Shown: one piece after another, positions 1 to 7,364 of the stretch
Layout of the letters: every line of letters begins with the position of its first letter
How positions within the stretch are numbered: the stretch's first letter is position 1
Source: JAJZRV01 sp027442615
Lineage (GTDB): Bacteria; Pseudomonadota; Gammaproteobacteria; Burkholderiales; Ferrovaceae
Assembly (NCBI GenBank): GCA_027442615.1
Contig: DAIBBI010000041.1
Location: 18,753 to 82,752, forward strand
DNA: 64,000 nt
Direction: 5' to 3'
Notes under the pieces: model-generated
What the model was told of the DNA's origin: nothing
Databases searched by the model: none
Seen by the model: only the letters and a program-made list of their open reading frames with translations
Made by a program: the position numbers and the translations under genes

Positions 1-1
1 G

Positions 2-382
2 GGCAGGCCCAACGGGTACATCAAGGGCGAAGAGGCGAGCGGCGCCATTGCGGTGGGATTGCGCTATGGAGATGGCGAGCTCACCCTCAAGGGCGGGGGC
101 AGCAAGAAGGTATTCTGGACCGGCCCGTCGCTGGGCTTTGACTTTGGCGGCAATGCGTCCAAGGTGTTCGTCCTGGTATACCACCTGCCCTCTGCCGACA
201 AGATCTTCCAGCGCTATCCTGGCGTGGACGGCAGCTTCTACTATGTGGGCGGGGCAGGCATCAACTACCAGCAGCGGGGCAACATCATCCTGGCCCCGAT
301 TCGCCTGGGTGTGGGACTGCGCGCCGGGGCGAGCGTAGGTTACATGCATTACACCCCCACCAAGACCTGGAACCCCTTTTGA
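2..382 (+). CDS. DUF1134 (EipA-like) envelope protein, 5' end outside window
   Basis: The frame is already open at the left edge and reads through to a TGA at 380-382, so only the C-terminal 126 or so codons are visible. The GTG at 53 is internal. Glycine-rich segments such as TGPSLGFDFGGNASK and YYVGGAGINYQQRG, followed by a hydrophobic end with GVGLRAGASVGYM, match the DUF1134 family, which includes the Brucella periplasmic envelope-integrity protein EipA. The molecular function of the family is unresolved. The gene ends 9 bases before the VWA gene, but nothing links the two functionally. Confidence 0.8.
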   Translation, partial: GRPNGYIKGEEASGAIAVGLRYGDGELTLKGGGSKKVFWTGPSLGFDFGGNASKVFVLVYHLPSADKIFQRYPGVDGSFYYVGGAGINYQQRGNIILAPIRLGVGLRAGASVGYMHYTPTKTWNPF

Positions 383-391
383 GGAGCGGAC

Positions 392-1066
392 ATGAGCCCG
401 ATCATCCCTGACGTTGCCCTGATCGATAACAGCGAAGAGCGCGCACCTCTCGTCCTGGTCCTGGACTGTTCCGGCAGCATGTCGGAGGCCAGCAAGATGG
501 ACCTGCTCAACGAAGGGCTCAAAACACTGGCCGCGGAGTTGAAGGACGACCCCATTACGGCGCGTTGCGGACGCATCCTCGTCATTGCCTTTGGCGGGGA
601 TAACAACGTGGAAATCATGGGAGACTGGACGGACGCCATGGATTTTGTGCCACCCGAACTCACTGCGGGCGGCATGACGCCCATAGGCGCCGCCATGAAA
701 TGCGCGCTGGACGAAATCGAAGCCCAGAAGGTTCAGATGCGCAGCGCCGGCGTGCCCTACAAGCGCCCCATCGTCATGCTGCTCTCCGACGGCGAACCCA
801 CCGACGACTGGCAGGCCACGGCCGTGGCCTGCAAGAATGCGGAAGCGGCCCACAAGGTCAACATCATGGCCATCGGCATCGGCTCGAAGGCCAACCGCGA
901 CACCCTGGGCGAATTCAGCAACAAGGGGGCGCTCAATCTGGACGGCCTCAAGTTCAAGGAGCTCTTCGTGTGGCTAAGCCGCAGCATCCAGGCCGTGTCA
1001 CGCGCTCCCACGGGCGGCACCGTGCAACTCAACCCGGTGGACAGCTGGGCACAACTCTCCACTTGA
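392..1066 (+). CDS. VWA-domain protein of the TerY/YegL type
   Basis: This is a 224-residue single-domain von Willebrand factor A protein. The metal-dependent adhesion site is visible as LVLDCSGSMSE near residue 26, followed by the conserved Thr region GGMTPIGAA and LLSDGEPTDDW. There is no signal peptide, so it should be cytoplasmic. The start is ATG 392 with GAGGAG just upstream. It is the first gene of a VWA/PP2C/kinase triad, the same set as E. coli yegL-yegK-yegI and the TerY-associated phosphorylation triad. It probably acts as the binding or substrate partner of the kinase-phosphatase pair. That role is inferred from family context. Confidence 0.85.
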   Translation: MSPIIPDVALIDNSEERAPLVLVLDCSGSMSEASKMDLLNEGLKTLAAELKDDPITARCGRILVIAFGGDNNVEIMGDWTDAMDFVPPELTAGGMTPIGAAMKCALDEIEAQKVQMRSAGVPYKRPIVMLLSDGEPTDDWQATAVACKNAEAAHKVNIMAIGIGSKANRDTLGEFSNKGALNLDGLKFKELFVWLSRSIQAVSRAPTGGTVQLNPVDSWAQLST

Positions 1067-1080
1067 CCCTGGGCTGCAGC

Positions 1081-1833
1081 ATGAATTGGCATGTATTTCT
1101 TGCGGCTGCAACCGGCGGGCACCACCTCGACCAGAACGCACCTTGCCAGGACTTTGCCTGTCACGACATCAGGAACGGCATGTTGGTGGGCGTGGTGTGC
1201 GACGGCGCAGGCTCGGCAAGCGCCGGGGGGGCGGGTGCTGAATTCTTTGCCACCGAGGTCACCCGACTGCTGACGGAGGCCCTCGAAAACCAGGGCCTGC
1301 CGCCAGCAACGCCGCAAGCCTACCGCGCTTTCATCGAGCCGCTGCTGGCACAGGCGCGCACCATGTTGCAGGAGCGCATCGCGGAACCCCAGACGCTGCG
1401 CGATCATGCCTGCACCCTGGTGGGTTGCCTCGCCTCCCGTTCGGGTGGCGTTTTCTTTCACATCGGCGACGGCTTTGCGGTACAGCAAACTGCCGCGGGC
1501 GCCGCTGTCCTCTCCCCGCCTGAAAACGGCGAATACGCCAACGAAACCTACTTCGTCACCGACGCCGACTGGCAGGCACACCTGCGCGTGACGCCCCTCT
1601 CACAACTGCAACAGGGCGACCTCATCGGCCTCATGAGTGACGGCACTTCTGCCTTTGCCATCGACAAACTGAAAACCGGCTTCTACAAGCCCTTCATCGA
1701 TCCGGTGGCCTCGTTCCTTCAGAACGCCAGCACGTCCCACGGCAACGCGGCCCTTCAAAACCTGCTGGAGAGCGAAAAAACCCTCCAGATCACCAGCGAC
1801 GACAAAACCCTGCTGCTGGCCTTCATCGGTTAG
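1081..1833 (+). CDS. PP2C-family serine/threonine phosphatase (YegK-like)
   Basis: This 250-residue protein starts MNWHVFLAAATGGHH. The frame is open further upstream to 700, but that part overlaps the VWA gene and is not phosphatase-like, so ATG 1081 is chosen. PP2C metal-binding motifs are visible: CQDF near the N-terminus, VCDGAGSASAGG near residue 40 and LMSDGTSAF near residue 182. It should dephosphorylate Ser/Thr on targets of the neighbouring kinase. The spacing to the VWA gene (14 bases) and to the kinase gene (5 bases) indicates one transcript. Confidence 0.85.
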   Translation: MNWHVFLAAATGGHHLDQNAPCQDFACHDIRNGMLVGVVCDGAGSASAGGAGAEFFATEVTRLLTEALENQGLPPATPQAYRAFIEPLLAQARTMLQERIAEPQTLRDHACTLVGCLASRSGGVFFHIGDGFAVQQTAAGAAVLSPPENGEYANETYFVTDADWQAHLRVTPLSQLQQGDLIGLMSDGTSAFAIDKLKTGFYKPFIDPVASFLQNASTSHGNAALQNLLESEKTLQITSDDKTLLLAFIG

Positions 1834-1838
1834 GCCTC

Positions 1839-3137
1839 ATGTTTGGAAACGCCATCAGGCTGCAATGGCCAGACGGACGCACCGAAAAGGTCCGGCTGGT
1901 GCCCACCGGCAAATCGGGAGGCGCCGGGGAAATCTTTGAGGTCGAAAAAAAACCGGGGTACGTGGCCAAGCTCTATCACGCGGTCACGAAACCCGCGCAG
2001 ATGGGGCAATACGCCCAGAAAATCCGCTGGATGGTGATGAACAAACCCACCTTGCCCACCATTCCTGCCGAGCATGGTGCCGTGGTGCAACTGGCCTGGC
2101 CAGTGGCCGAGGTGCTGCGGGGACAGCAGTTTGCAGGCTTTTTGATGGAGAAAATCGACTTCAGCCAGACGCTGGAGCTCGATTATCTGCTCACCCGTCG
2201 ACAGGCCGAGCAGGAAGGCGTGACGGTGGATTTTGGAAAGCTGATGACGGTGGCCCATAACCTGGCCTCCCTCATCAACAGCCTGCACAGCAAGAAAATT
2301 GCCGTGGTGGACTTGAAGCCCATGAATCTCAAGGTGTACAAGTCGCAGCTCTATGTGTCCATTCTGGACTGCGACGGGTTTTGCATCTATGACGCATCCC
2401 ATCAATCCGACGCGCCCCAGGTGACGCCGGAGTATCTCGCCCCGGAATTTCACGGCGTGGCGGTGACTCATCCCGAGACTCAGGACTGGTTTGCGCTCGC
2501 CACCATCATTTTTCGCCTGCTCAACTATGGCATCCACCCCTTCGTGGGGATCTCCGAAAACCGCCTCAAGTATCCCACCGAACTTGCCGGACGCATCAAG
2601 GCGGCCCTCTACCCCTACGGCAAGATCGCCCACCAGGGCGTGCGGGCGGTCCCGGCAAGCGTGCATGAAGCCTTTCCCGACGACCTGCGCGCCCTCTTCG
2701 ATCGCGCCTTTGGCTGGGGGCCCGGCGGGCGGCCCAGCGCCTATGAGTGGGCCGACGTGTTGGGCCGTTATGCCCAGAAAAGCGCGGGGCGGATGGCTCC
2801 CTGCCCCGAGGGCCACCTGCAGTTCGTGGGCAAGCCCTGCCCCACCTGCTTGCGTGAAGCCATCCTTCACCGGCACGTAAGCGAGCGCAAAAGGTTCCGC
2901 AACAGAATCCGCATGGCACCCAAACAGGCCCTGCGGCACGTGCAAAAGTCCTTCCATGGCACCCATACGTCACCCTTTCAGGCGGCACTTGCCCAGGCCC
3001 AGCCCCCGATACAGATCACCCGCACCACCACCCCGCGCGCCCCTGCAATCCCCCTGGGGGTTGCCACCCGCAACGCGCTGTCCCTGGAAATTCTCTGGAT
3101 GCTGGGCATGGGCGCCACCTTATGGTGGCTGAAATGA
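1839..3137 (+). CDS. Protein kinase-like protein with zinc ribbon and C-terminal membrane helix (YegI-like)
   Basis: This is a 432-residue protein. The kinase-like domain covers about residues 1-320: a glycine-rich loop (GKSGGAGEIFEV), a VAIK-type lysine in YVAKLYH, a catalytic loop reading VVDLKPMN instead of HRDLKPxN, and a metal-binding segment LDCDGF instead of DFG. Residues about 325-345 carry CPEGH and CPTC, a probable zinc ribbon. A basic stretch follows, then a hydrophobic C-terminal helix (LEILWMLGMGATLWWLK). These are YegI-type features. It may phosphorylate the VWA partner, opposed by the PP2C protein. The degenerate motifs leave catalytic activity uncertain. Its TGA overlaps the ATG of the next gene. 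Confidence 0.82.
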   Translation: MFGNAIRLQWPDGRTEKVRLVPTGKSGGAGEIFEVEKKPGYVAKLYHAVTKPAQMGQYAQKIRWMVMNKPTLPTIPAEHGAVVQLAWPVAEVLRGQQFAGFLMEKIDFSQTLELDYLLTRRQAEQEGVTVDFGKLMTVAHNLASLINSLHSKKIAVVDLKPMNLKVYKSQLYVSILDCDGFCIYDASHQSDAPQVTPEYLAPEFHGVAVTHPETQDWFALATIIFRLLNYGIHPFVGISENRLKYPTELAGRIKAALYPYGKIAHQGVRAVPASVHEAFPDDLRALFDRAFGWGPGGRPSAYEWADVLGRYAQKSAGRMAPCPEGHLQFVGKPCPTCLREAILHRHVSERKRFRNRIRMAPKQALRHVQKSFHGTHTSPFQAALAQAQPPIQITRTTTPRAPAIPLGVATRNALSLEILWMLGMGATLWWLK

Positions 3138-3646
3138 CACCCTTCATCCTGCTGGCCCTGGCGCTGGCCCTGGCCTGGTGGTGGCGCCCGCGGGGAACCG
3201 CAAGCCCCGCCGCGTGGATCATGCTGCTTACCTTCATGGTGTTGGGAGGGGTGGCCTTCTGGTTTGTCCGGGAGGGCATCCCGCAGGAAAACTATCCCGG
3301 ATTCATGCACTGGAAGCCCACGGTGGTGTACTGGAGCATGAGCGCCATTTTTCTGGGGGCCTCCTTTCTTCACTGGGATTACCCGGTGAAATGGGTGATC
3401 GGTTCGTCCCTTCCGCTTGCAAGTCGCGAGTGGCGCTGGCTCAACATGATGCTGGCACTGCTCTACCTGCTGCTGGGGGGGGTTAACCTGCTGCTCGTCT
3501 ACACCGTGGAAGAGGCCAACTGGGTGGGCTTCAAGGAAAGCTGCTACATGAACATCATCATGATCTTTCTCGTGCGCATCAACTTTGTATGGCTGCCCAT
3601 CCTGAAGAACGTGGCCGAACTGGCCTACCGTTTCATGCGCCGATAG
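3134..3646 (+). CDS. YciB/IspZ-like inner-membrane protein
   Basis: This is a 170-residue, very hydrophobic protein with about five membrane segments. The middle and C-terminal parts resemble YciB/IspZ septation proteins: a VYW segment, EWRWLNMMLALLYLLLGG, and WVGFKESC near the end, where the family usually has a W..LN..W..FF...G..N and WV.FK pattern. The ATG at 3134 overlaps the kinase stop in an ATGA junction and is preferred over ATG 3122. It may be the membrane partner of the triad, or simply an envelope protein transcribed with it. The YciB assignment is distant. Confidence 0.6.
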   Translation: MTPFILLALALALAWWWRPRGTASPAAWIMLLTFMVLGGVAFWFVREGIPQENYPGFMHWKPTVVYWSMSAIFLGASFLHWDYPVKWVIGSSLPLASREWRWLNMMLALLYLLLGGVNLLLVYTVEEANWVGFKESCYMNIIMIFLVRINFVWLPILKNVAELAYRFMRR

Positions 3647-3650
3647 CCCT

Positions 3651-3720
3651 GGGGACAGACCTCAAATTGACGGCAATTTGGGGTCTGTCCCCTTTCTGGT
3701 AAAATGCGGGGTCTGTCCCC
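3651..3720. repeat. GGGGACAGACC palindromic repeat, copy 1
   Basis: GGGGACAGACCTCAAATTGA at 3651-3670 is followed by CAATTTGGGGTCTGTCCCC (3674-3692), giving a hairpin with short loop. A second half-site, GGGGTCTGTCCCC, lies at 3708-3720. The element fills the space between the YciB-like gene and miaB and runs up to the miaB translation start. It could act as a transcription terminator-like hairpin, although no T-tract follows. Confidence 0.9.
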
Positions 3721-3734
3721 ACTTAGCGATCCCC

Positions 3735-5081
3735 TTGAACACAAAGAAAGTCCATATCCGCACCTTTGGCTGTCAGATGAATGCGTATGATTCGGACAAG
3801 ATGGCCGATCTGCTGTTTGAAAGCCACGGCCTGGAAAAAACCGAGCATGCCGAAGACGCCGACGTGATCGTGCTGAACACCTGTTCGGTGCGCGAGAAGG
3901 CCCAGGAGAAGGTGTTTTCCGACCTGGGGCGCCTTGCCGAACTCAAGCTGGACAAGCCCCACCTCGTCATTGCCGTGGGCGGTTGCGTGGCAAGCCAGGA
4001 GGGCGAAGCCATCGTGGCGCGCGCACCCTATGTGGACCTGGTCTTTGGTCCGCAAACCCTGCATCGCCTGCCCGCCCTGCTGGACGAACGCCGCCGCAGC
4101 GGCAGGGCCCAGGTGGACATCTCCTTCCCCGAAATCGAAAAGTTTGATGCGCTGCCGCCTGCGCGCGTGGAAGGGCCCACGGCCTTCGTGTCCATCATGG
4201 AAGGCTGCAGCAAGTACTGCAGCTTTTGCGTGGTGCCCTACACCCGCGGCGAGGAATTTTCGCGACCTCTGGACGATGTTCTGCGTGAAATCACCGATCT
4301 CGCCGCGCGCGGCGTGAAAGAAGTGACGCTGCTGGGCCAGAACGTCAACGCCTGGCTTGACATGGAAAGCCGCGATGAAGACAAGGACTTTGCGGCGCTG
4401 CTGGAAGCCGTAAGTGCCATTCCGGGCATCGCGCGCATTCGCTATACCACCAGCCACCCGCTGGAATTCACCGAGCGCCTGATCGATGCGCACGCGCGCC
4501 TGGAAAAACTGGTGGGGCAGGTGCACCTGCCGGTGCAGTCGGGCTCGGACCGCATCCTCAACGCCATGAAGCGTGGCTACACCGGGCTGGAATACAAATC
4601 CATCGTCCGACGCCTGCGTGAGGTCTGTCCCCAAATTTCCATTTCCAGCGACTTCATCATCGGCTTTCCGGGCGAGACCGAGGCAGACTTTGCGGCGACG
4701 CTCAGGCTGGTCGACGAAGTGGGCTTTGACGGCAGCTATGGCTTCATCTACAGCGCGCGCCCTGGCACGCCGGCGGCGGAACTGCCGGACGACGTGGATG
4801 CTGCCACGAAGCTTGCGCGCCTGCAGCAACTGCTGGCCAAAACCGATGCGGAAGCGGCACGGGTGGCGCAAGCCATGGTAGGCACGCGCCAGCGCGTGCT
4901 GGTGGACGGTCATGCAAAGCGCGACACCTCGGAATTGCGCGGACGCACCGACAATAACCGGGTGGTGAATTTTCCAGGGGCATCGCGCCTCATTGGGCAG
5001 TTTGTGGACGTCACCATCACGGCCACGGCGCATTATTCGCTTCGCGGCGAAATCGTCACCCGGGAGAGCGTCACCCCATGA
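3735..5081 (+). CDS. miaB: tRNA-2-methylthio-N6-dimethylallyladenosine synthase MiaB
   Basis: This radical-SAM enzyme methylthiolates i6A37 in tRNAs reading UNN codons. The N-terminal domain holds the three cluster cysteines (FGCQMN, NTCSVR, GGCVA). The radical-SAM CxxxCxxC motif is CSKYCSFC, and a TRAM domain closes the protein. The frame is open back to 3678, but that part is translated repeat. The only sensible start before FGCQMN is the TTG at 3735 (LNTKKVHIRTFGCQMN), giving 448 residues with no clear Shine-Dalgarno. An internal stretch at 4619-4637 is identical to a repeat half-site. It overlaps phoH by ATGA. Confidence 0.95.
   Translation: MNTKKVHIRTFGCQMNAYDSDKMADLLFESHGLEKTEHAEDADVIVLNTCSVREKAQEKVFSDLGRLAELKLDKPHLVIAVGGCVASQEGEAIVARAPYVDLVFGPQTLHRLPALLDERRRSGRAQVDISFPEIEKFDALPPARVEGPTAFVSIMEGCSKYCSFCVVPYTRGEEFSRPLDDVLREITDLAARGVKEVTLLGQNVNAWLDMESRDEDKDFAALLEAVSAIPGIARIRYTTSHPLEFTERLIDAHARLEKLVGQVHLPVQSGSDRILNAMKRGYTGLEYKSIVRRLREVCPQISISSDFIIGFPGETEADFAATLRLVDEVGFDGSYGFIYSARPGTPAAELPDDVDAATKLARLQQLLAKTDAEAARVAQAMVGTRQRVLVDGHAKRDTSELRGRTDNNRVVNFPGASRLIGQFVDVTITATAHYSLRGEIVTRESVTP
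4619..4637 (+). repeat. Repeat half-site inside miaB, copy 2
   Basis: TGAGGTCTGTCCCC (4619-4632) plus AAATT lies in the miaB reading frame and encodes part of LREVCPQISISSDF. Homologues carry a similar R-x-x-P-x-I-x-I-S-S-D segment here, so length and fold seem kept. The match may be chance or the result of conversion by the repeat. Confidence 0.6.
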
Positions 5082-6043
5082 CGACCCTCGAGCTCGAACT
5101 CTCGCCCGTCAACAACCAGAAACTGGCCAACCTGTGCGGCGTGCTGGACGAAAACCTCAAGCAGATCGAGCGCACGCTGGCCGTTTCCATCCGTCGACGC
5201 GGCGAGCATTTCAGTGTGGAAGGTGAAAAGGACAAGACCCTGCTCGCCGCCGAAGTGCTGCAGTCCTTTTATCGCAACGCGCGCCACACCCTTTCGGCAG
5301 AAGATATTCACCTGGGGCTCGTGCACGCGCTGGACCAGGCAGCTACGCCGGCACCAGCAACCCCGGGCGAGGCCAACGAGCCGCAACTGCGCACCCGTCG
5401 CACGGATCTTAAAAGCCGTTCGGCCCACCAGTTGCAGTACCTGCAACAAATCCGGGACCACGTCATCACCTTTGGGGTGGGGCCCGCCGGCACGGGCAAG
5501 ACCTATCTCGCCGTAGCCAGCGCCGTGGACGCGCTGGAGCGCGACGAGGTCAAGCGCATCGTGCTGGTGCGCCCCGCCGTCGAGGCAGGCGAAAAACTGG
5601 GCTTTCTGCCCGGGGACTTGAGCCAGAAGGTGGACCCCTACCTGCGCCCGCTCTACGACGCGCTCTACGACCTCATGAGCTACGAGCGCGTGGGGCGTCT
5701 CTTTGAGCGGGGCGTCATTGAGGTGGCTCCCCTGGCCTACATGCGTGGGCGAACGCTCAACCAGAGCTTCATCATCCTCGACGAAGCCCAGAACACCACG
5801 CCGGAGCAGATGAAGATGTTTTTGACCCGCATCGGCTTTGGCACCAAGGCCGTCATTACGGGCGACGTCACGCAGATCGACCTGCACCGCACCCAGAAAA
5901 GCGGGCTGATCGACGCGCGCAACGTGCTGCAGCGCGTGGAAGGCATCGCCTTTACCATCTTCCAGTCGGAGGATGTGGTGCGCCATCCCCTGGTGCAACA
6001 GGTGGTCAATGCCTATGAACGCCATTCGCGACCCGTGGAGTAG
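5078..6043 (+). CDS. ybeZ: PhoH-like ATPase (YbeZ)
   Basis: This 321-residue PhoH-family NTPase has a Walker A motif GPAGTGKTYLA near residue 137 and a Walker B segment ILDEAQNTT near residue 237, followed by the GDVTQID element. An N-terminal KH-like extension is typical of YbeZ. It is thought to act with the endoribonuclease YbeY, whose gene follows 3 bases downstream, in rRNA maturation and ribosome quality control. Its ATG overlaps the miaB stop, so miaB-ybeZ-ybeY-corC-lnt reads as one operon, an order known from many proteobacteria. Confidence 0.93.
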   Translation: MTTLELELSPVNNQKLANLCGVLDENLKQIERTLAVSIRRRGEHFSVEGEKDKTLLAAEVLQSFYRNARHTLSAEDIHLGLVHALDQAATPAPATPGEANEPQLRTRRTDLKSRSAHQLQYLQQIRDHVITFGVGPAGTGKTYLAVASAVDALERDEVKRIVLVRPAVEAGEKLGFLPGDLSQKVDPYLRPLYDALYDLMSYERVGRLFERGVIEVAPLAYMRGRTLNQSFIILDEAQNTTPEQMKMFLTRIGFGTKAVITGDVTQIDLHRTQKSGLIDARNVLQRVEGIAFTIFQSEDVVRHPLVQQVVNAYERHSRPVE

Positions 6044-6046
6044 CCC

Positions 6047-6505
6047 ATGGATCCCGAGCCCAGGCCCACCCTCACGCTTACCGTACAAAGGGCCAGCCGC
6101 ACCACGGACCAGCCCACGACGCGACAGTTGCGCCGATGGGCCCGGGCCGCGCTCGGCACTTCGGCGCGCCTCACCATCCGCCTGGTGGACAGCCGCGAGG
6201 GGCAGCGCATGAACCGTGAGTTTCGCCACAAGGACTACCCCACCAACGTGCTGACCTTCGTGTACGGCGAAATGGACAATGCCCTGGAGGGTGATCTGGT
6301 TCTCTGTGCCCCGGTGGTGAAACGCGAAGCCCGGGCACAAAAGAAGCCGCTGGCCCACCACTATGCGCACCTCGTGGTGCATGGCCTGCTTCATCTGCAA
6401 GGCTACGACCATGAATCGCACCGCGATGCCACGCGCATGGAGGCCCTGGAGATAGAGATTCTCGAACGGCTGTCCATTCCTGATCCTTATTTTCTGACCC
6501 ACTGA
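6047..6505 (+). CDS. ybeY: Endoribonuclease YbeY (16S rRNA maturation)
   Basis: This 152-residue protein is a zinc-dependent single-strand RNase needed for 16S rRNA 3' maturation. The zinc triad motif HxxxHxxxxxH is seen in the segment LVVHGLLHLQGYDHESH near residues 108-125. The conserved NREFRHKDYPTNVLTF segment lies upstream. Length is normal for the family. It lies between its usual partners ybeZ and corC, 3 and 13 bases away. Confidence 0.94.
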   Translation: MDPEPRPTLTLTVQRASRTTDQPTTRQLRRWARAALGTSARLTIRLVDSREGQRMNREFRHKDYPTNVLTFVYGEMDNALEGDLVLCAPVVKREARAQKKPLAHHYAHLVVHGLLHLQGYDHESHRDATRMEALEIEILERLSIPDPYFLTH

Positions 6506-6518
6506 ACCGGCCCCCACC

Positions 6519-7364
6519 ATGCAAGACGACACGCATAAACCTTCCCTACTGGAGCGCCTCAACCAGTGGCTGCATCACGAGCCGGAAACCCGCGAGGACC
6601 TCATCGCCTTCCTGCATGTGGCCCTGGAACGCAACCTGCTGGACGCCGATGCGCTCACCATGATGGAGGGCGTGCTGGGCGTGGCAGACATGCAGGTGCG
6701 CGACGTGATGATTCCGCGCTCGCAGATGGACGTGATCGACGTGTCCCAGGCACCCGAAGCGTTCATTCCTTTCGTCATCGAGACTGCCCACTCGCGCTTT
6801 CCGGTGGTGGATGAGGGCAAGGACAACGTGTTGGGCATATTGCTGGCCAAGGATCTGCTGCGCTACTACGCGGGTCAGGAATTCAACGTGCGCGACATGC
6901 TGCGCCCTGCCGTGTTCATTCCCGAGTCCAAACGCCTCAACGTCCTGCTGCGCGAATTCCGGGCCAACCGCAACCACATCGCCATCGTGGTGGACGAATA
7001 CGGCGGCGTGTCCGGGCTGGTCACCATCGAGGATGTGCTGGAACAGATCGTGGGCGACATCGAGGACGAGTACGATTTCGACGAAACCGAAGACAACATC
7101 GTGCCCGATCGCGTGGGCAAGTTCCGCGTCAAGGCGGTCACCGAGCTCGCCGACTTCAATGCAGCGCTGGGCACCCACTTCTCCAGCGAGGATTTCGACA
7201 CGGTGGGAGGCCTCGTGCTGAATCGCTTTGGCCGCATGCCCAAACGAGGCGAGCGCATTGCCTTTGACAACCTCGTCTTCCAGGTGCTGCGTGCCGATAG
7301 CCGGCGCCTGCACTCGGTGCTGGTGGAAAAACTGCCTCCCAGCGAAGGCGACCTGTTTTCATGA
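6519..7364 (+). CDS. corC: CorC/YbeX family CBS-domain protein
   Basis: This 281-residue cytosolic protein has two CBS domains (about residues 65-125 and 130-190), marked by VRDVMIPRSQMDVI and VVDEYGGVSGLVTIEDVLEQ. A C-terminal CorC/HlyC domain contains FDTVGGLVLNRFGRMP. The family is linked to magnesium and cobalt efflux and, in the ybeY operon, to ribosome and envelope homeostasis. It lacks the DUF21 membrane domain, as is usual for the YbeX branch. Its stop overlaps the lnt start (ATGA). Confidence 0.92.
   Translation: MQDDTHKPSLLERLNQWLHHEPETREDLIAFLHVALERNLLDADALTMMEGVLGVADMQVRDVMIPRSQMDVIDVSQAPEAFIPFVIETAHSRFPVVDEGKDNVLGILLAKDLLRYYAGQEFNVRDMLRPAVFIPESKRLNVLLREFRANRNHIAIVVDEYGGVSGLVTIEDVLEQIVGDIEDEYDFDETEDNIVPDRVGKFRVKAVTELADFNAALGTHFSSEDFDTVGGLVLNRFGRMPKRGERIAFDNLVFQVLRADSRRLHSVLVEKLPPSEGDLFS

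Noticed and set aside
700..1080. Upstream extension of the PP2C frame
   Set aside because: It overlaps the VWA gene in another frame and the protein is low-complexity Arg/His/Gln. ATG 1081 gives a normal phosphatase start.
3678..3734. N-terminal extension of MiaB
   Set aside because: The residues (GSVPFLVKCGVCP) are translated from the repeat. The conserved protein begins at the TTG at 3735.
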